Assembly: GCA_028564705.1 (NCBI GenBank)
Contig: JAPXFQ010002844.1
Span: 67,501 to 131,500, forward strand
DNA: 64,000 bases
Source: Apricaphanius iberus
Taxonomy: Eukaryota; Chordata; Actinopteri; Cyprinodontiformes; Aphaniidae
Direction of reading: 5' to 3'
Below the pieces are notes generated by a model that worked only from the letters and a program-made list of their open reading frames with translations, was not told the origin of the DNA and did not search any database. The position numbers and the translations under genes were made by a program. Below are positions 1-13,000 of the stretch, piece by piece (within the stretch, counting starts at the first letter, position 1; each line of letters begins with the position of its first letter).

Positions 1-3000
1 TGGTTGGTTGGTTGGTTGGATAAATGGTTAAATAAATGGTTGGATGGTTGGGTGAATGGATGGATGGATGGATGGATGGTTGGATAAATGGATGGATGGT
101 TGGATAAATGGATGGATGGTTGGTTGGATAAATGGATGGATGGTTGATTGGATAAATGGATGGATGGTTGGGTGAATGGATGGATGGATGGATGGTTGAT
201 TGAATAAATGGATGGATGGATGGTTGGATAAATGGATGGATGGTTGGGTGAATGGATGGATTGCTGCTCAGTTAGTTAGTTGGTTTCTTGGTTGGTTGGT
301 TGGATGAATGGATGGATGAATGGATGGATGGTTGGATAAATGGATGGTTGGTTGGATAAATGGATGGATGGTTGGTTGGATAAACAGATGGATGGTTGTT
401 AAATGGATGGATGGATGGTTGGATAAATGGATGGATGGTTGGTTCGATAAATGAATGGATGGATGGATGGTTGGGTGAATGGATGAATGTGTGGTTGGTT
501 GGATAAATGGATGGATGGATGGTTGGATAAATGGATGGATGGTTGGGTGAATGGATGGATTGCTGCTCAGTTAGTTAGTTGGTTGGTTGGATGAATGGAT
601 GGATGGATGGTTGGATAAATGGATGGATGGTTTGGATAAATGGATGGACGTTGTTGGATAAATGGATGGATGGATGGTTGGATGAAATGGATGGATGGTT
701 GGCTTGATAATGGTTGGTTGGTTGGTTGGATAAATGGTGATAAATGGTTGGATGGTTGGGTGAATGGATGGATGGATGGATGGTTGGTTGGATAAATGCA
801 TGGATGGTTGGATAAATGGATGGATGGTTGGTTGGATAAATGGATGGATGGTTGGATAAATGGTTGGATGGTTGGGTGAATGGATGGATGGATGGATGGA
901 TGGAAGGTTGGCTTGATAAATGGTTGGTTGGTTGGTTGGATAAATGGTTAAATAAATGGTTGGATGGTTGGGTGAATGGATGGATGGATGGATGGATGGT
1001 TGGATAAATGGATGGATGGTTGGATAAATGGATGGATGGTTGGTTGGATAAATGGATGGATGGTTGGTTGGATAAATGGATGGATGGTTGGTTGAATGGA
1101 TGGATGGATGGATGGTTGATTGAATAAATGGATGGATGGATGGTTGGATAAATGGATGGATGGTTGGGTGAATGGATGGATTGCTGCTCAGTTAGTTAGT
1201 TGGTTTCTTGGTTGGTTGGTTGGATGAATGGATGGATGAATGGATGGATGGTTGGATAAATGGATGGTTGGTTGGATAAATGGATGGATGGTTGGTTGGA
1301 TAAACAGATGGATGGTTGTTAAATGGATGGATGGTTGGTTCGATAAATGGATGGATGGTTGGTTTGATAAATGGATGGATGGTTGGTTGGATAAATGGAT
1401 GGATGGTTGGGTGAATGGATGGATTGCTGCTCAGTTAGTTAGTTGGTTGCTTGGTTGCTTGGTTGGATGAATGGATGGATGGATGGATGGATGGTTGGCT
1501 TGATAAATGGTTGGATGGTTAGTTGGATAAATGGATGGATGGTTGGATAAATGGATGGTTGGTTGGATAAATGGATCGATGGTTGGTTGGATAAATGGAT
1601 CGATGGTTGGTTGTTAAATGGATGGATGGTTGGTTGGATAAATGGATGGATGGTTGGTTCGATAAATGGATGGATGGTTGGTTGGATAAATGGATGGATG
1701 GTTGGTTGAATGGATGGATTGCTGCTCAGTTAGTTAGTTGGTTGCTTGGTTGGTTGGTTGGATAAATGGTTGGATAAATGGTTGGATGGTTGGGTGAATG
1801 GATGGATGGATGGATGGTTGGTTGGATAAATGGATGGATGGTTGGATAAACGGATGGACGGTTGGTTGGATAAATTGATGGATGGATGGTTGGATAAATG
1901 GATGGATGGATGGTTGGATAAATGGATGGATGGTTGGGTGAATGGATGGATTGCTGCTCAGTTAGTTAGTTGGTTTCTTGGTTGGTTGGTTGGTTGGATG
2001 AATGGATGGATAAATGGATGGATGGTTGGATAAATGGATGGTTGGTTGGATAAATGGATGGATGGTTGGTTGGATAAATGGATGGATTTGGATGTGGGGA
2101 TGGTTGATGAAGTGGATGGATGGATGGTTGGCTTGGATAAATGGTTGGTGGTTGGTATGATATGGTTGGATGGATGGATGGATGGATAGATGGTTGGATG
2201 GATGGTTGGTTGGATGGTTGGTTGGATGGATGGATAAATTGTTGGATGGATGGATGGTTGGTTGGTTGGATAGATGGATGGCAGGATGGTTGGATGGATG
2301 TTGGATGGATGGTTGGATGGACGGATGGATGGATGGTTGGATGGATGGATGGTTGGATGGATGGATAAATGGTTGGATGGATGGATGGATGGATGGATGG
2401 ATGGTTGGATGGACGGATGGATGGATGGTTGGTTGGATGAATGGATGGTTGGATGGATGGTTGGTTGGATGGATGGATGGATGGATAAATGGATGGACGG
2501 ATGGATGAGTGGTTGGATGGATGGATGGATGGATGAGTGGTTGGATGGATGGATGGATGGATGAATGGATGGATGGTTGGATGGATGGATGAATGGATAA
2601 ATGGTTGGATGGATGGATGGATGGTTGGATGGACAGATGGATGGATGGATGGATGGATGGTTGGATGGATGGATGGATGGATAGATGGTTGGATGATGGA
2701 TGGAGTTTGGTTGGATGGATGGTTGGTTGGATAAATGGATGGATGGTTGGTTGGTTAGATGGATGGATGGTTTGGGTGGATGGATGGATTGGATGGATGG
2801 ATGGATGGTTGGTTGGATAGATGGATGGATGGATGGTTGGATAGATGGATGGATGGTTGGGTGAATGGATGGATTGATGCTGTTAGATAGTTGGTTGGAT
2901 GGTTGGTTGGTTGGATGAATGGATGGATGGATGGATGGATGGATGGTTGGATTGATAAATGGTTGGATGGTAAATTGGATAAATGGATGGATGGTTGTAT

Positions 3001-6000
3001 GAATGGATGGTTGGTTGGATAAATGGATGGATGGTTGGTTGAATAAATGGATGGATGGATGGTTGGATAAATGGATGGATGGTTGGGTGGATAAATGGAT
3101 GGATGGTTGGTTGAATAAATGGATGGATGGATGGTTGGATAAATGGATGGATGGTTGGTTGAATGGATGGATTGCTGCTCAGTTAGTTAGTTGGTTGCTT
3201 GGTTGGTTGGTTGGATAAATGGTTGGATAAATGGTTGGATGGTTGGGTGAATGGATGGATGGATGGATGGTTGGTTGGATAAATGCATGGATGGTTGGAT
3301 AAATGGATGGATGGTTGGTTGGATAAGTTGGATGGTTGGGTGAATGGATGGATGGATGGATGGATGGAAGGTTGGCTTGATAAATGGTTGGTTGGTTGGT
3401 TGGATAAATGGTTAAATAAATGGTTGGATGGTTGGGTGAATGGATGGATGGATGGATGGATGGTTGGATAAATGGATGGATGGTTGGATAAATGGATGGA
3501 TGGTTGGTTGGATAAATGGATGGATGGTTGGTTGGATAAATGGATGGATGGTTGGTTGAATGGATGGATGGATGGATGGTTGATTGAATAAATGGATGGA
3601 TGGATGGTTGGATAAATGGATGGATGGTTGGGTGAATGGATGGATTGCTGCTCAGTTAGTTAGTTGGTTTCTTGGTTGGTTGGTTGGATGAATGGATGGA
3701 TGAATGGATGGATGGTTGGATAAATGGATGGTTGGTTGGATAAATGGATGGATGGTTGGTTGGATAAACAGATGGATGGTTGTTAAATGGATGGATGGTT
3801 GGTTCGATAAATGGATGGATGGTTGGTTTGATAAATGGATGGATGGTTGGTTGGATAAATGGATGGATGGTTGGGTGAATGGATGGATTGCTGCTCAGTT
3901 AGTTAGTTGGTTGCTTGGTTGCTTGGTTGGATGAATGGATGGATGGATGGATGGATGGTTGGCTTGATAAATGGTTGGATGGTTAGTTGGATAAATGGAT
4001 GGATGGTTGGATAAATGGATGGTTGGTTGGATAAATGGATCGATGGTTGGTTGGATAAATGGATCGATGGTTGGTTGTTAAATGGATGGATGGTTGGTTG
4101 GATAAATGGATGGATGGTTGGTTCGATAAATGGATGGATGGTTGGTTGGATAAATGGATGGATGGTTGGTTGAATGGATGGATTGCTGCTCAGTTAGTTA
4201 GTTGGTTGCTTGGTTGGTTGGTTGGATAAATGGTTGGATAAATGGTTGGATGGTTGGGTGAATGGATGGATGGATGGATGGTTGGTTGGATAAATGGATG
4301 GATGGTTGGATAAACGGATGGACGGTTGGTTGGATAAATTGATGGATGGATGGTTGGATAAATGGATGGATGGATGGTTGGATAAATGGATGGATGGTTG
4401 GGTGAATGGATGGATTGCTGCTCAGTTAGTTAGTTGGTTTCTTGGTTGGTTGGTTGGTTGGATGAATGGATGGATAAATGGATGGATGGTTGGATAAATG
4501 GATGGTTGGTTGGATAAATGGATGGATGGTTGGTTGGATAAATGGATGGATGGTTGGTTGGATAAATGGTTGGATGGTTGGATGAATGGATGGATGGATG
4601 GATGGTTGGCTTGATAAATGGTTGGTTGGTTGGTTGGATAAATGGTTGGATGGTTGGGTGAATGGATGGATGGATGGATGGTTGGTTGGATAAATGGATG
4701 GATGGTTGGTTGGATAAATGGATGGATGGTTGGGTGAATAGATGGATGGATGGATGGTTGGCTTGATAAATGGATGGATGGTTGGGTGAATGGATGGATT
4801 GCTGCTCAGTTAGTTGGTTTCTTGGTTGGTTGGTTGGATGAATGGATGGATGGATGGATGGTTGGCTTGATAAATGGTTGGATGGTTAGTTGGATAAATG
4901 GATGGATGGTTGGATAAATGGATGGTTGGTTGGATAAATGGATGGATGGTTGGTTGGATAAACGGATGGATGGTTGTTAAATGGATGGATGGTTGGTTGG
5001 ATAAATGGATGGATGGTTGGTTGGATAAATGGTTGGATGGTTGGGTGAATGGATGGATGGATGGATGGTTGGCTTGATAAATGGTTGGTTGGTTGGTTGG
5101 ATAAATGGTTGGATGGTTGGGTGAATGGATGGATGGATGGATGGTTGGTTGGATAAATGGATGGAAGTTTGGATAAATGGATGGATGGTTGGTTGGATAA
5201 ATGGATGGATGGTTGGTTGGATAAATGGATGGATGGTTGGGTGAATAGATGGATTGATGGATGGTTGGATAAATGGATGGATGGTTGGGTGAATGGATGG
5301 ATGGATGGTTGGTTGAATAAATGGATGGATGGATGGTTGGATAAATGGATGGATGGTTGGGTGAATGGATGGATTGCTGCTCAGTTAGATAGTTGGTTGC
5401 TTGGTTGGTTGGTTGGATGAATGGATGGATGGATGGATGGATGGATGGTTGGCTTGATAAATGGTTGGATGGTAAATTGGATAAATGGATGGATGGTTGG
5501 TTGAATAAATGGATGGATGGATGGTTGGATAAATGGATGGATGGTTGGGTGGATAAATGGATGGATGGTTGGGTGGATAAATGGATGGATGGTTGGTTGA
5601 ATAAATGGATGGATGGATGGTTGGATAAATGGATGGATGGATGGTTGTATGAATGGATGGTTGGTTGGATAAATGGATGGATGGTTGGTTGAATAAATGG
5701 ATGGATGGATGGTTGGATAAATGGATGGATGGTTGGTTGGATAAATGGATGGATGGTTGGTTGAATAAATGGATGGATGGATGGTTGGATAAATGGATGG
5801 ATGGTTGGGTGAATGGATGGATTGCTGCTCAGTTAGATAGTTGGTTGCTTGGTTGGTTGGTTGGATGAATGGATGGATGGATGGTTGGATAAATGGTTGG
5901 TTGGTTGGATGAATGGATGGATGGATGGTTGGTTGGATGAATGGATGGATGGATGGTTGGTTGGATGAATGGATGGATGGATGGTTGGATAAATGGATGG

Positions 6001-6046
6001 TTGGTTGGATGGATGGATGGATGGTTGGCTTGATAAATGGTTGGAT
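1..6046. repeat. TGGA-type tandem array with higher-order structure (intronic in PEX7)
   Basis: The tract is built almost wholly from tetramers TGGA, TGGT, TAAA and TGAA kept in a 4-bp register; it runs in from before base 1 and ends near 6046. A marker block containing GCTGCTCAGTTAG recurs about 14 times (for example near 263, 561, 1183, 1426, 1719, 1943, 3173, 3647, 3889, 4182, 4421, 4800, 5386 and 5823), which shows higher-order organisation. The segment about 871-2087 recurs at about 3335-4551 (offset 2464), and 1-480 resembles 921-1400 (offset 920). Bases about 2168-2860 are a purer TGGA stretch. Forward frames read as MDGW/LDKW repeats and reverse frames as IHPS/NQPS repeats; these are repeat translations, not genes. 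Confidence 0.97.
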
Positions 6047-6328
6047 TGTTCCTTTAGATCCATGTTTCTCTAGCTGACCTCTGACCCTCAGAGTTCCAGC
6101 TTTAAGGTCCTGGACCCTCCACACTTCCCTCAGATCCATGTCCACCTTCTCCCCCTCTTCATGCCACCATCAGACAGACATTCGTCTAGACGTTCATCTT
6201 TCAGATCAAACCAGCAGTTCTTCTGATGATGGTTCTCCATTCCCAACATGAAAGAGAGATGATCTATGATCCAGAACAAGAAGATCCTGCTGGTGCTGCT
6301 CTAATCCAGACTGTTGTTCTCTCCACAG

Positions 6329-6384
6329 TTCTCCCCATTCAGTCAGACGGTGCTGGCCTCCTGCTCTTACGACTTCACGGTCCG
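6329..6384 (+). CDS. pex7: PEX7 internal exon (WD-repeat segment), PTS2 receptor
   Basis: This is a 56-base exon flanked by acceptor TTCTCTCCACAG and donor GTAAGA. It encodes FSPFSQTVLASCSYDFTVR, the last Arg codon being completed by the next exon (two bases CG here, G at 27985). It matches the FSPF..VLASCSYDFTVR stretch of vertebrate PEX7, the cytosolic receptor that carries PTS2 proteins (thiolase, phytanoyl-CoA hydroxylase, AGPS) to peroxisomes together with PEX5L. It contains the SYDFTVR half of a WD motif whose FWDF half is on the following exon, so a 21.6-kb intron cuts the WD signature. By recalled human numbering this would be exon 8 of 10. No earlier PEX7 exon is visible between 1 and 6328, so the 5' part lies upstream of the window. 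Confidence 0.93.
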
Positions 6385-7343
6385 GTAAGATCTCTTCCGT
6401 CTGATCCTGCTTCTTTCCGGTTAAAGCCTGTTGAAACTTGCAGCTTCTATATGTTTTAGCTCTAGATCTGCTTGTTGCTCCAAAGAGTTCTTCATATTAA
6501 ATCACATTCTGCCCCCTTTATTAACTTACGGGCTGAATTGGAGGGAGGGAGGAAGTCATCTAGAGAGGAGTAATGAGGAGAGGCGCAGAGTGAGGATGTG
6601 TGATGGAGGAGAGTGGTGTGTGAGATGAAGACGGAGACGATGGAGACATGATGAGCTGGACAGAAACGGGTTCTAACATCGATTCTGCATCGGCTATAGA
6701 AAACCATGTTGGTCATTTTTCTGTGCAGCATTCCTGTGTTTACGATGATTTACATAGAAAGGAAAAATAGATCAATAAACGTACCTTTAGTTATTTAAAT
6801 AGGTCAAATATTTTATTATAATTATTGTAATTTGGGCGGGAGATATCCGTCCATAGTTATGAACTTTAGGCTGTGTCCAAATTCAGTGTCCATCGAAAGG
6901 ACCCGTCTAACCCGGTCGAAGTGGACCGGTTCCTTCCCGTATTTAGACGGTCTAGCGTCGAAATTAATTCCCTCCTCTACTTCGCTGAACATCCTGTCGC
7001 TGAGCAACCGTGACAACAACAAAAAGTGGTAAAAATGAAGCTCAAAATCTCCAAAGGAGCTACAAAAGTTTTTACAATCCTCTACATGTTTTATATCACC
7101 AACTGAGAAGGAATCATATCTACAGGATTATGTGTTCAACTTCAACTAATTTCCTCAATAGTTTTAGCAACTGAACAATTGGTGATCAAATGGATATTCT
7201 TAATATTTTCTAGTTTTCATTTGAGTCAAAATATTTTGTGTGTTCTAGGGCTGGACAATATGGAGCGAGCGTTATATCTCAATATTTTTTCATCTGAAAT
7301 TAGATGTACATTAGAAACAGCGTCAAAAATAAAGTATCGGCAT
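6385..7343. other. PEX7 intron, largely unannotated, MITE-like piece near 6838-7030
   Basis: This is the start of the 21.6-kb intron. I see no exon here. A stretch near 6870 (GGCTGTGTCCAAATTCAG) resembles the terminal sequence of common fish DNA elements, but I could not find a matching opposite end. The rest is unremarkable AT-rich intron. Confidence 0.4.
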
Positions 7344-8338
7344 TAGGGGTGTCACGATCCTCCAAATCTTCAATTTGATTTTCGATTTTAGGGTCACGAT
7401 TCGATTCAGTTCTCGATTATTTTTTTCCGGCTCTTACAGTACAGAGCCCTATGCCAGTTTTTGGCCAGTCTAGTCTATGATCATAGGTTTTATTCATTAA
7501 ATTTTGTAGCGTAAATCTTATTTCAAATTATAAATAAGTGATGCAATTTCCATTATTCTTGTGTAATGTATCACACTAGGCATTAATCGTTAAGTTGAAA
7601 TCATTTATTTACAATGTAAGTGTAAAAATCTAGTTTAAATAAATAACAGAAATGATTAGTAATAGAGGGTGCCTGCCATCTAGTGGCTCTTTTTAGTTAC
7701 TGCAGCTCATTAACTCTCAGCTCCGGCCGGCTCAGAGAAATCAGCTAATGTGCAGCTAACAGTGGTTCTCTGGTTTTCAACCAGAATGTTGACTTAAAGG
7801 ATCACAGTGCCGAAGAAATTAAACTCGCGACTGCCGCGGCCGGCGCTGCGATAAATCAGCCCCTGCTCCTTTAACTCACGGGTAACTCAACATTTCCTCT
7901 CTGTCAATTTGAGAGTATAAGGAGCGTATTTAGCCCCGGGCCTGCTGCTTCTTTCTTTCTAGCCGTGGTTTAACTGTAGCTTAGCTAATAGCTACTTGCT
8001 AGCATCAGCTAATAATCTCTGTAAAGGGTGTACTGTGTTGACGTGGATGCTCTTAGTGTGATATAAAGCATATAAGTTATACCAGGTGATGTTGTGTGTT
8101 GTATGAAAACAGGTGAGAGTTAATTGTTAGGGAAAATGCAATGTGTGGTTCCTTGTGATGAGGAAATCTGAGTAAATAGGCGGTTGCCTAGTAACTGTTG
8201 CTACGGAGTCTGAATGGGACGCTAGTAACGCTACTGTATGTAAACATGGGAGGAGGTAATCGTGTTTTAGATTTCGATGCGCGAGGTTGTGGCGTAACTT
8301 CGATGGATTTCGATAAAATCAAAATGGTGGCAGCCCTA
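7344..8338. mobile_element. non-autonomous hAT-type element with perfect 8-bp target duplication
   Basis: The element starts TAGGGGTGTCACGATCC and ends GGTGGCAGCCCTA; these are imperfect terminal inverted repeats (TAGGG-TG-CAC). It is bracketed by the identical 8-mer ATCGGCAT at 7336-7343 and 8339-8346. An 8-bp duplication with short inverted termini is the hAT superfamily signature. No transposase coding remains in the 995 bp, so it is a deletion derivative or MITE. The intact duplication suggests fairly recent insertion. The 69-aa ORF at 8198-8407 crosses the element end and is not a gene. Confidence 0.85.
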
Positions 8339-8740
8339 ATCGGCATATGTATTAACAATATTACTTTCTTGAAAAAAAAATGTTGTTTTCTTCCTGAGCA
8401 AAAATAGTTACAGCTTTCCTATTTAAAAGGTGTTGAAATTTAGCCCAGCCCAAGATTAAATTGATAAAGAATATAGTTTTTTTGATTGTTTTGTACTTTG
8501 TTTTACATTTTATATGTCCTACGTTACTGAACTCACCATACATTTTGAAAGTTCCTTGAATGCACCACAGGTGTGCAGCAGTACAGACAAGCTTCTGCCT
8601 TTCCAAATACTGTCCAGCTATAGTGTATCAAAGTTGACTATAAAAATGTCACAATGCAGATTTTATATATAATTTTATATTTTATATTACGTATAATATT
8701 TACATATATATGTAAGAAAAGACTTGCAATGCATCTTGGG

Positions 8741-9249
8741 CAGTGATGCCCGTAATGTGTTAGTTACTTCTAATACGATGACTTTTTCAGTAACGACTAA
8801 TCTAAGGCGTTACCATTTCCATACCAGTAATCATTATTAAAGTTACTTGTCCAAGCAACTGTGCATGACTTTTTTTGTAATTTTCGTAAGCAAATGGGAG
8901 TTCTTTACTCTGCCCCCTAGTGGAACTCTCCATTAGTACATGCAGTGAGCAAGTAAGTAGGGCCCAAGACGCGGCTTGTTGCTAGTGTCAACGTGAGGTT
9001 AAAAAGCAAGTCTACTTCCAGCCTTACTGTTAAAATGTACTTCCAGAAAAAGTGAGTATTGGCAAAACCGGTTATTGTTTTTATGTTGAGGCAGTGGAGA
9101 GCGTTATTGGCAGCTGCTGAAAGTAACTAATGAAAAATCTTGCAATCCAACGTAGTTACTTTTAAATTAATCGGTGAAGTAAGTTACTTTTGGAAGGAGT
9201 AATCAGTAGTCACTTATCTACTACTATTTCAAAGTAACTGGCAACACTG
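8741..9249. mobile_element. short non-autonomous hAT-type element with perfect 8-bp target duplication
   Basis: The element starts CAGTGATGCCCGTAA and ends GGCAACACTG (reverse complement CAGTGTTGCC), giving imperfect inverted termini CAGTG-TGCC. The identical 8-mer ATCTTGGG flanks it at 8733-8740 and 9250-9257. The interior is rich in AGTTACTTT/AAAGTAACT subterminal motifs, a familiar type of teleost hAT MITE. It is 509 bp with no coding capacity. Confidence 0.85.
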
Positions 9250-9257
9250 ATCTTGGG

Positions 9258-10035
9258 ATATGGTGAGCTGTGAAGGATACACTGGATCCATCCTTCAAAT
9301 CAGGGAAAGTAAGGCCAGGATTCATGGGTCACATTTGAAAAAGCCTTCGTCGCTGCGCCGTGAGTTAATCGGCCTTCAGATCCACCCTTCCGAGGATGCA
9401 CAGTCCCTCCCTTCTTTTGGAGGAATTTCATCTCTGCTCGGACACCCTTCAGGTTTACCTCCTCTGCTTCGGTACCCAGTCCACTGCTCACCCCCTGATA
9501 AACCAGCTCCTTTTCATGAGTTCTGTAATAGCAGAAGGCTACCTGTACCTTTGGTGACCTCATCAACTGAAAGAGCCAAATACATGGAGGAGCAGGGTTC
9601 ACCTGACCGGTTCCTTTTCTGTTTGCTCCGCCCTCTTTAGCATACAACGTACAGCCGCGTAATTATTCCGACAAGCATTGTTTGCTTTCTGCTGTATGGT
9701 GAGTAAATATGGTAAAACAACCTGTCAGTCAACTTGATTAATTTCTAATAAATCTGAGCTGCTCTCTTGTGTTCTGTTCATTACACCTTTTGCTTTGCAA
9801 ACACGCCTGGCCAGATGACAGGAAACTCATAAAGACAAAGCAAACAGTCAGGGAAAAGTTTTATTATAAATAAAGGTTTATTTTTAGGTTCATGTCTGTA
9901 GATCCTTGTGTGATAAAATGGAGACAAATGATTCCCTGTGGACAGAACCCTGAAAGAAAAGTCGAAAAGGAAAGAAGAAGACTAGATCCTTGTGAGGACT
10001 GTTCTTCTTTGCAGCGTCCCTCTACTCCCTTTACT
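9258..10035. other. PEX7 intron, no gene recognised
   Basis: Two overlapping opposite-strand open frames (9260-9640 and 9300-9647) have no recognisable domain and look fortuitous. The sequence next to the hAT element may itself be an older interspersed repeat. I see no splice-supported exon. Confidence 0.4.
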
Positions 10036-13000
10036 GAATGGAAGTTCCTTATTAGACGTCTCGTTCCCGACGTTCCTCATCACTACGTCGTGTCCCTGGA
10101 TGGACGTTCCTAATCAAGACGTCTTGTCCCTGGATGGACGTTCCTCATCACGACGTCTTGTCCCTGGATGGACGTTCCTCATCAGGACGTATTGTCCCTG
10201 GATGGACGTTCCTCATCACGACGTCTTGTCCCTGGATGGACGTTCCTCATCACTACGTCTTGTCCCTGGATGGATGTTCCTCATCAAGACGTCTTGTCCC
10301 TGGATGGACGTTCCTCATCACGACATCTCGTCCCTGGATGGACATTCCTCATCACGACGTCTTGTCCCTGGATGGACGTTCCTCATCACGACGTCTTGTC
10401 CCTGGATGGATGTTCCTCATCAAGACGTCTTGTCCCTGGATGGACGTTCCTCATCAGGACGTATTGTCCCTGGATGGACGTTCCTCATAAAGACGTCTTG
10501 TCCCTGGATGGACGTTCCTCATCACGACGTCTTGTCCCTGGATGGACGTTCCTCATCACTACGTCTTGTCCCTGGATGGACGTTCCTCATCAAGACGTCT
10601 TGTCCCTGGATGCCATCAAGACGTCTTGTCCCTGGATGGACGTTCCTCATCACGACGTCTTGTCCCTGGATGGACGTTCCTCATCAGGACGTATTGTCCC
10701 TGGATGGACGTTCCTCATCAGGACGTATTGTCCCTGGATGGACGTTCCTCATCACGACGTCTTGTCCCTGGATGGACGTTCCTCATCACTACGTCTTGTC
10801 CCTGGATGGACGTTCCTCATCAAGACGTCTTGTCCCTGGATGGACGTTCCTCATCACGACGTCTTGTCCCTGGATGGACGTTCCTCATCACGACGTCTTG
10901 TCCCTGGATGGACGTTCCTCATCACGACGTCTTGTCCCTGGATGGACGTTCCTCATCACGACGTCTTGTCCCTGGATGGACGTTCCTCATCACGACGTCT
11001 TGTCCCTGGATGGACGTTCCTCATCACGACGTCTTGTCCCTGGATGGACGTTCCTCATCACGACGTCTTGTCCCTGGATGGACGTTCCTCATCAAGACGT
11101 CTTGTCCCTGGATGGACGTTCCTCATCACGACGTCTTGTCCCTGGATGGACGTTCCTCATCAAGACGTCTTGTCCCTGGATGGACGTTCCTCATCAAGAC
11201 GTCTTGTCCCTGGATGGACGTTCCTCATCACGACGTCTTGTCTCTGGATGGACGTTCCTCATCACGACGTCTTGTCCCTGGAAGGACGTTCCTCATCACG
11301 ACGTCTTGTCCCCTGATGGACGTTCCTCATCACGACGTCTTGTCTCTGGATGGACGTTCCTCATCACGACGTCTTGTCCCTGGTTGGACATTCCTCATCA
11401 CGACATCTCGTCCCTGGAAGGACGTTCCTCATCACGACGTCTTGTCTCTGGATGGACGTTCCCAATCAAGACGTCTTGTCCCTGGATGGACGTTCCTAAT
11501 CAAGATGTCTTGTCCCTGGTTGGACATTCCTCATCACGACATCTCGTCCCTGGATGGACATTCCTCATCAAGACGTCTTGTCCCCTGATGGACGTTCCTC
11601 ATCACGACGTCTTGTCCCTGGAAGGACGTTTCTCATCACGACGTCTTGTCTCTAGATGGACGTTCCCAATCAAGACGTCTTCTCCCTGGGTGGACGTTCC
11701 TCATCACGACGTCTTGTCCCTGGTTGGACATTCCTCATCACGACGTCTTGTCCCTGGTTGGACATTCCTCATCACGACATCTCGTCCCTGGATGGACATT
11801 CCTCATCACGACGTCTTGTCCCTGGTTGGACATTCCTCTTCACGACATCTCGTCCCTGGATGGACGTTCCTCATCAAGACGTCTTGTCCCCTGATGGACG
11901 TTCCTCATCACGACGTCTTGTCTCTGGATGGACGTTCCTCATCACGACGTCTTGTCCCTGGATGGACATTCCTCATCACGACGTCTTGTCCCTGGTTGGA
12001 CATTCCTCTTCACGACATCTCGTCCCTGGATGGACGTTCCTCATCACTACGTCTTGTCCCTGGATGGACGTTCCTCCTCAAGACGTCTTGTCCCTGGATG
12101 GACGTTCCTCATCACTACGTCTTGTCCCTGGATGGACGTTCCTCATCACTACGTCTTGTCCCTGGATGACAACCCCAACCCCACAACCCCCAGACGTTCC
12201 TCATCAACCCCACCCCAGACGTATTGTCCCTGGATGGACTTCCTCATCACGACGTCTTGTCCTGATGGACGTTCCTCATCACACGTCTCCACCCTGTCCC
12301 TGGATGGACGTTCCTCATCACGACGTCTTGTCCCTGGATGGACGTTCCTCATCACGACGTCTTGTCCCTGGATGGACGTTCCTCATCAAGACGTCTTGTC
12401 CCTGGATGGACGTTCCTCATCACGACGTCTTGTCCCTGGATGGACGTTCCTCATCACGACGTCTTGTCCCTGGATGGACGTTCCTCATCAAGACGTCTTG
12501 TCCCTGGATGGACGTTCCTCATCACTACGTCTTGTCCCTGGATGGACGTTCCTCATCACTACGTCTTGTCCCTGGATGGACGTTCCTCATCACGACGTCT
12601 TGTCCCTGGATGGACGTTCCTCATCAGGACGTATTGTCCCTGGATGGACGTTCCTCATCACGACGTCTTGTCCCTGGATGGACGTTCCTCATCACGACGT
12701 CTTGTCCCTGGATGGACGTTCCTCATCACGACGTCTTGTCCCTGGATGGACGTTCCTCATCACGACGTCTTGTCCCTGGATGGACGTTCCTCATCAAGAC
12801 GTCTTGTCCCTGGATGGACGTTCCTCATCACGACGTCTTGTCCCTGGATGGACGTTCCTCATCAGGACGTATTGTCCCTGGATGGACGTTCCTCATCAAG
12901 ACGTCTTGTCCCTGGATGGACGTTCCTCATCACACTCTTGTCCCTGGATGGACGTTCCCATCACTACGTCTTGTCCCTGGATGGACGTTCCTCACACACG

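Noticed and set aside
5381..6145. 254-codon minus-strand frame rich in IHPS/NQPS
   Set aside because: It is a translation of the TGGA tetramer array, stop-free because of the repeat, not a gene.
9260..9647. Overlapping opposite-strand frames of 126 and 115 codons
   Set aside because: No domain, no splice support and mutually antisense; probably repeat-derived non-coding sequence.
9992..12169. 725-codon forward open frame (and several others of 180-708 codons up to 16561)
   Set aside because: The frames exactly follow the 34-bp tandem unit, exist in all three forward frames with a 34-residue period, and vanish outside the array. They lie in a PEX7 intron and have no domain.
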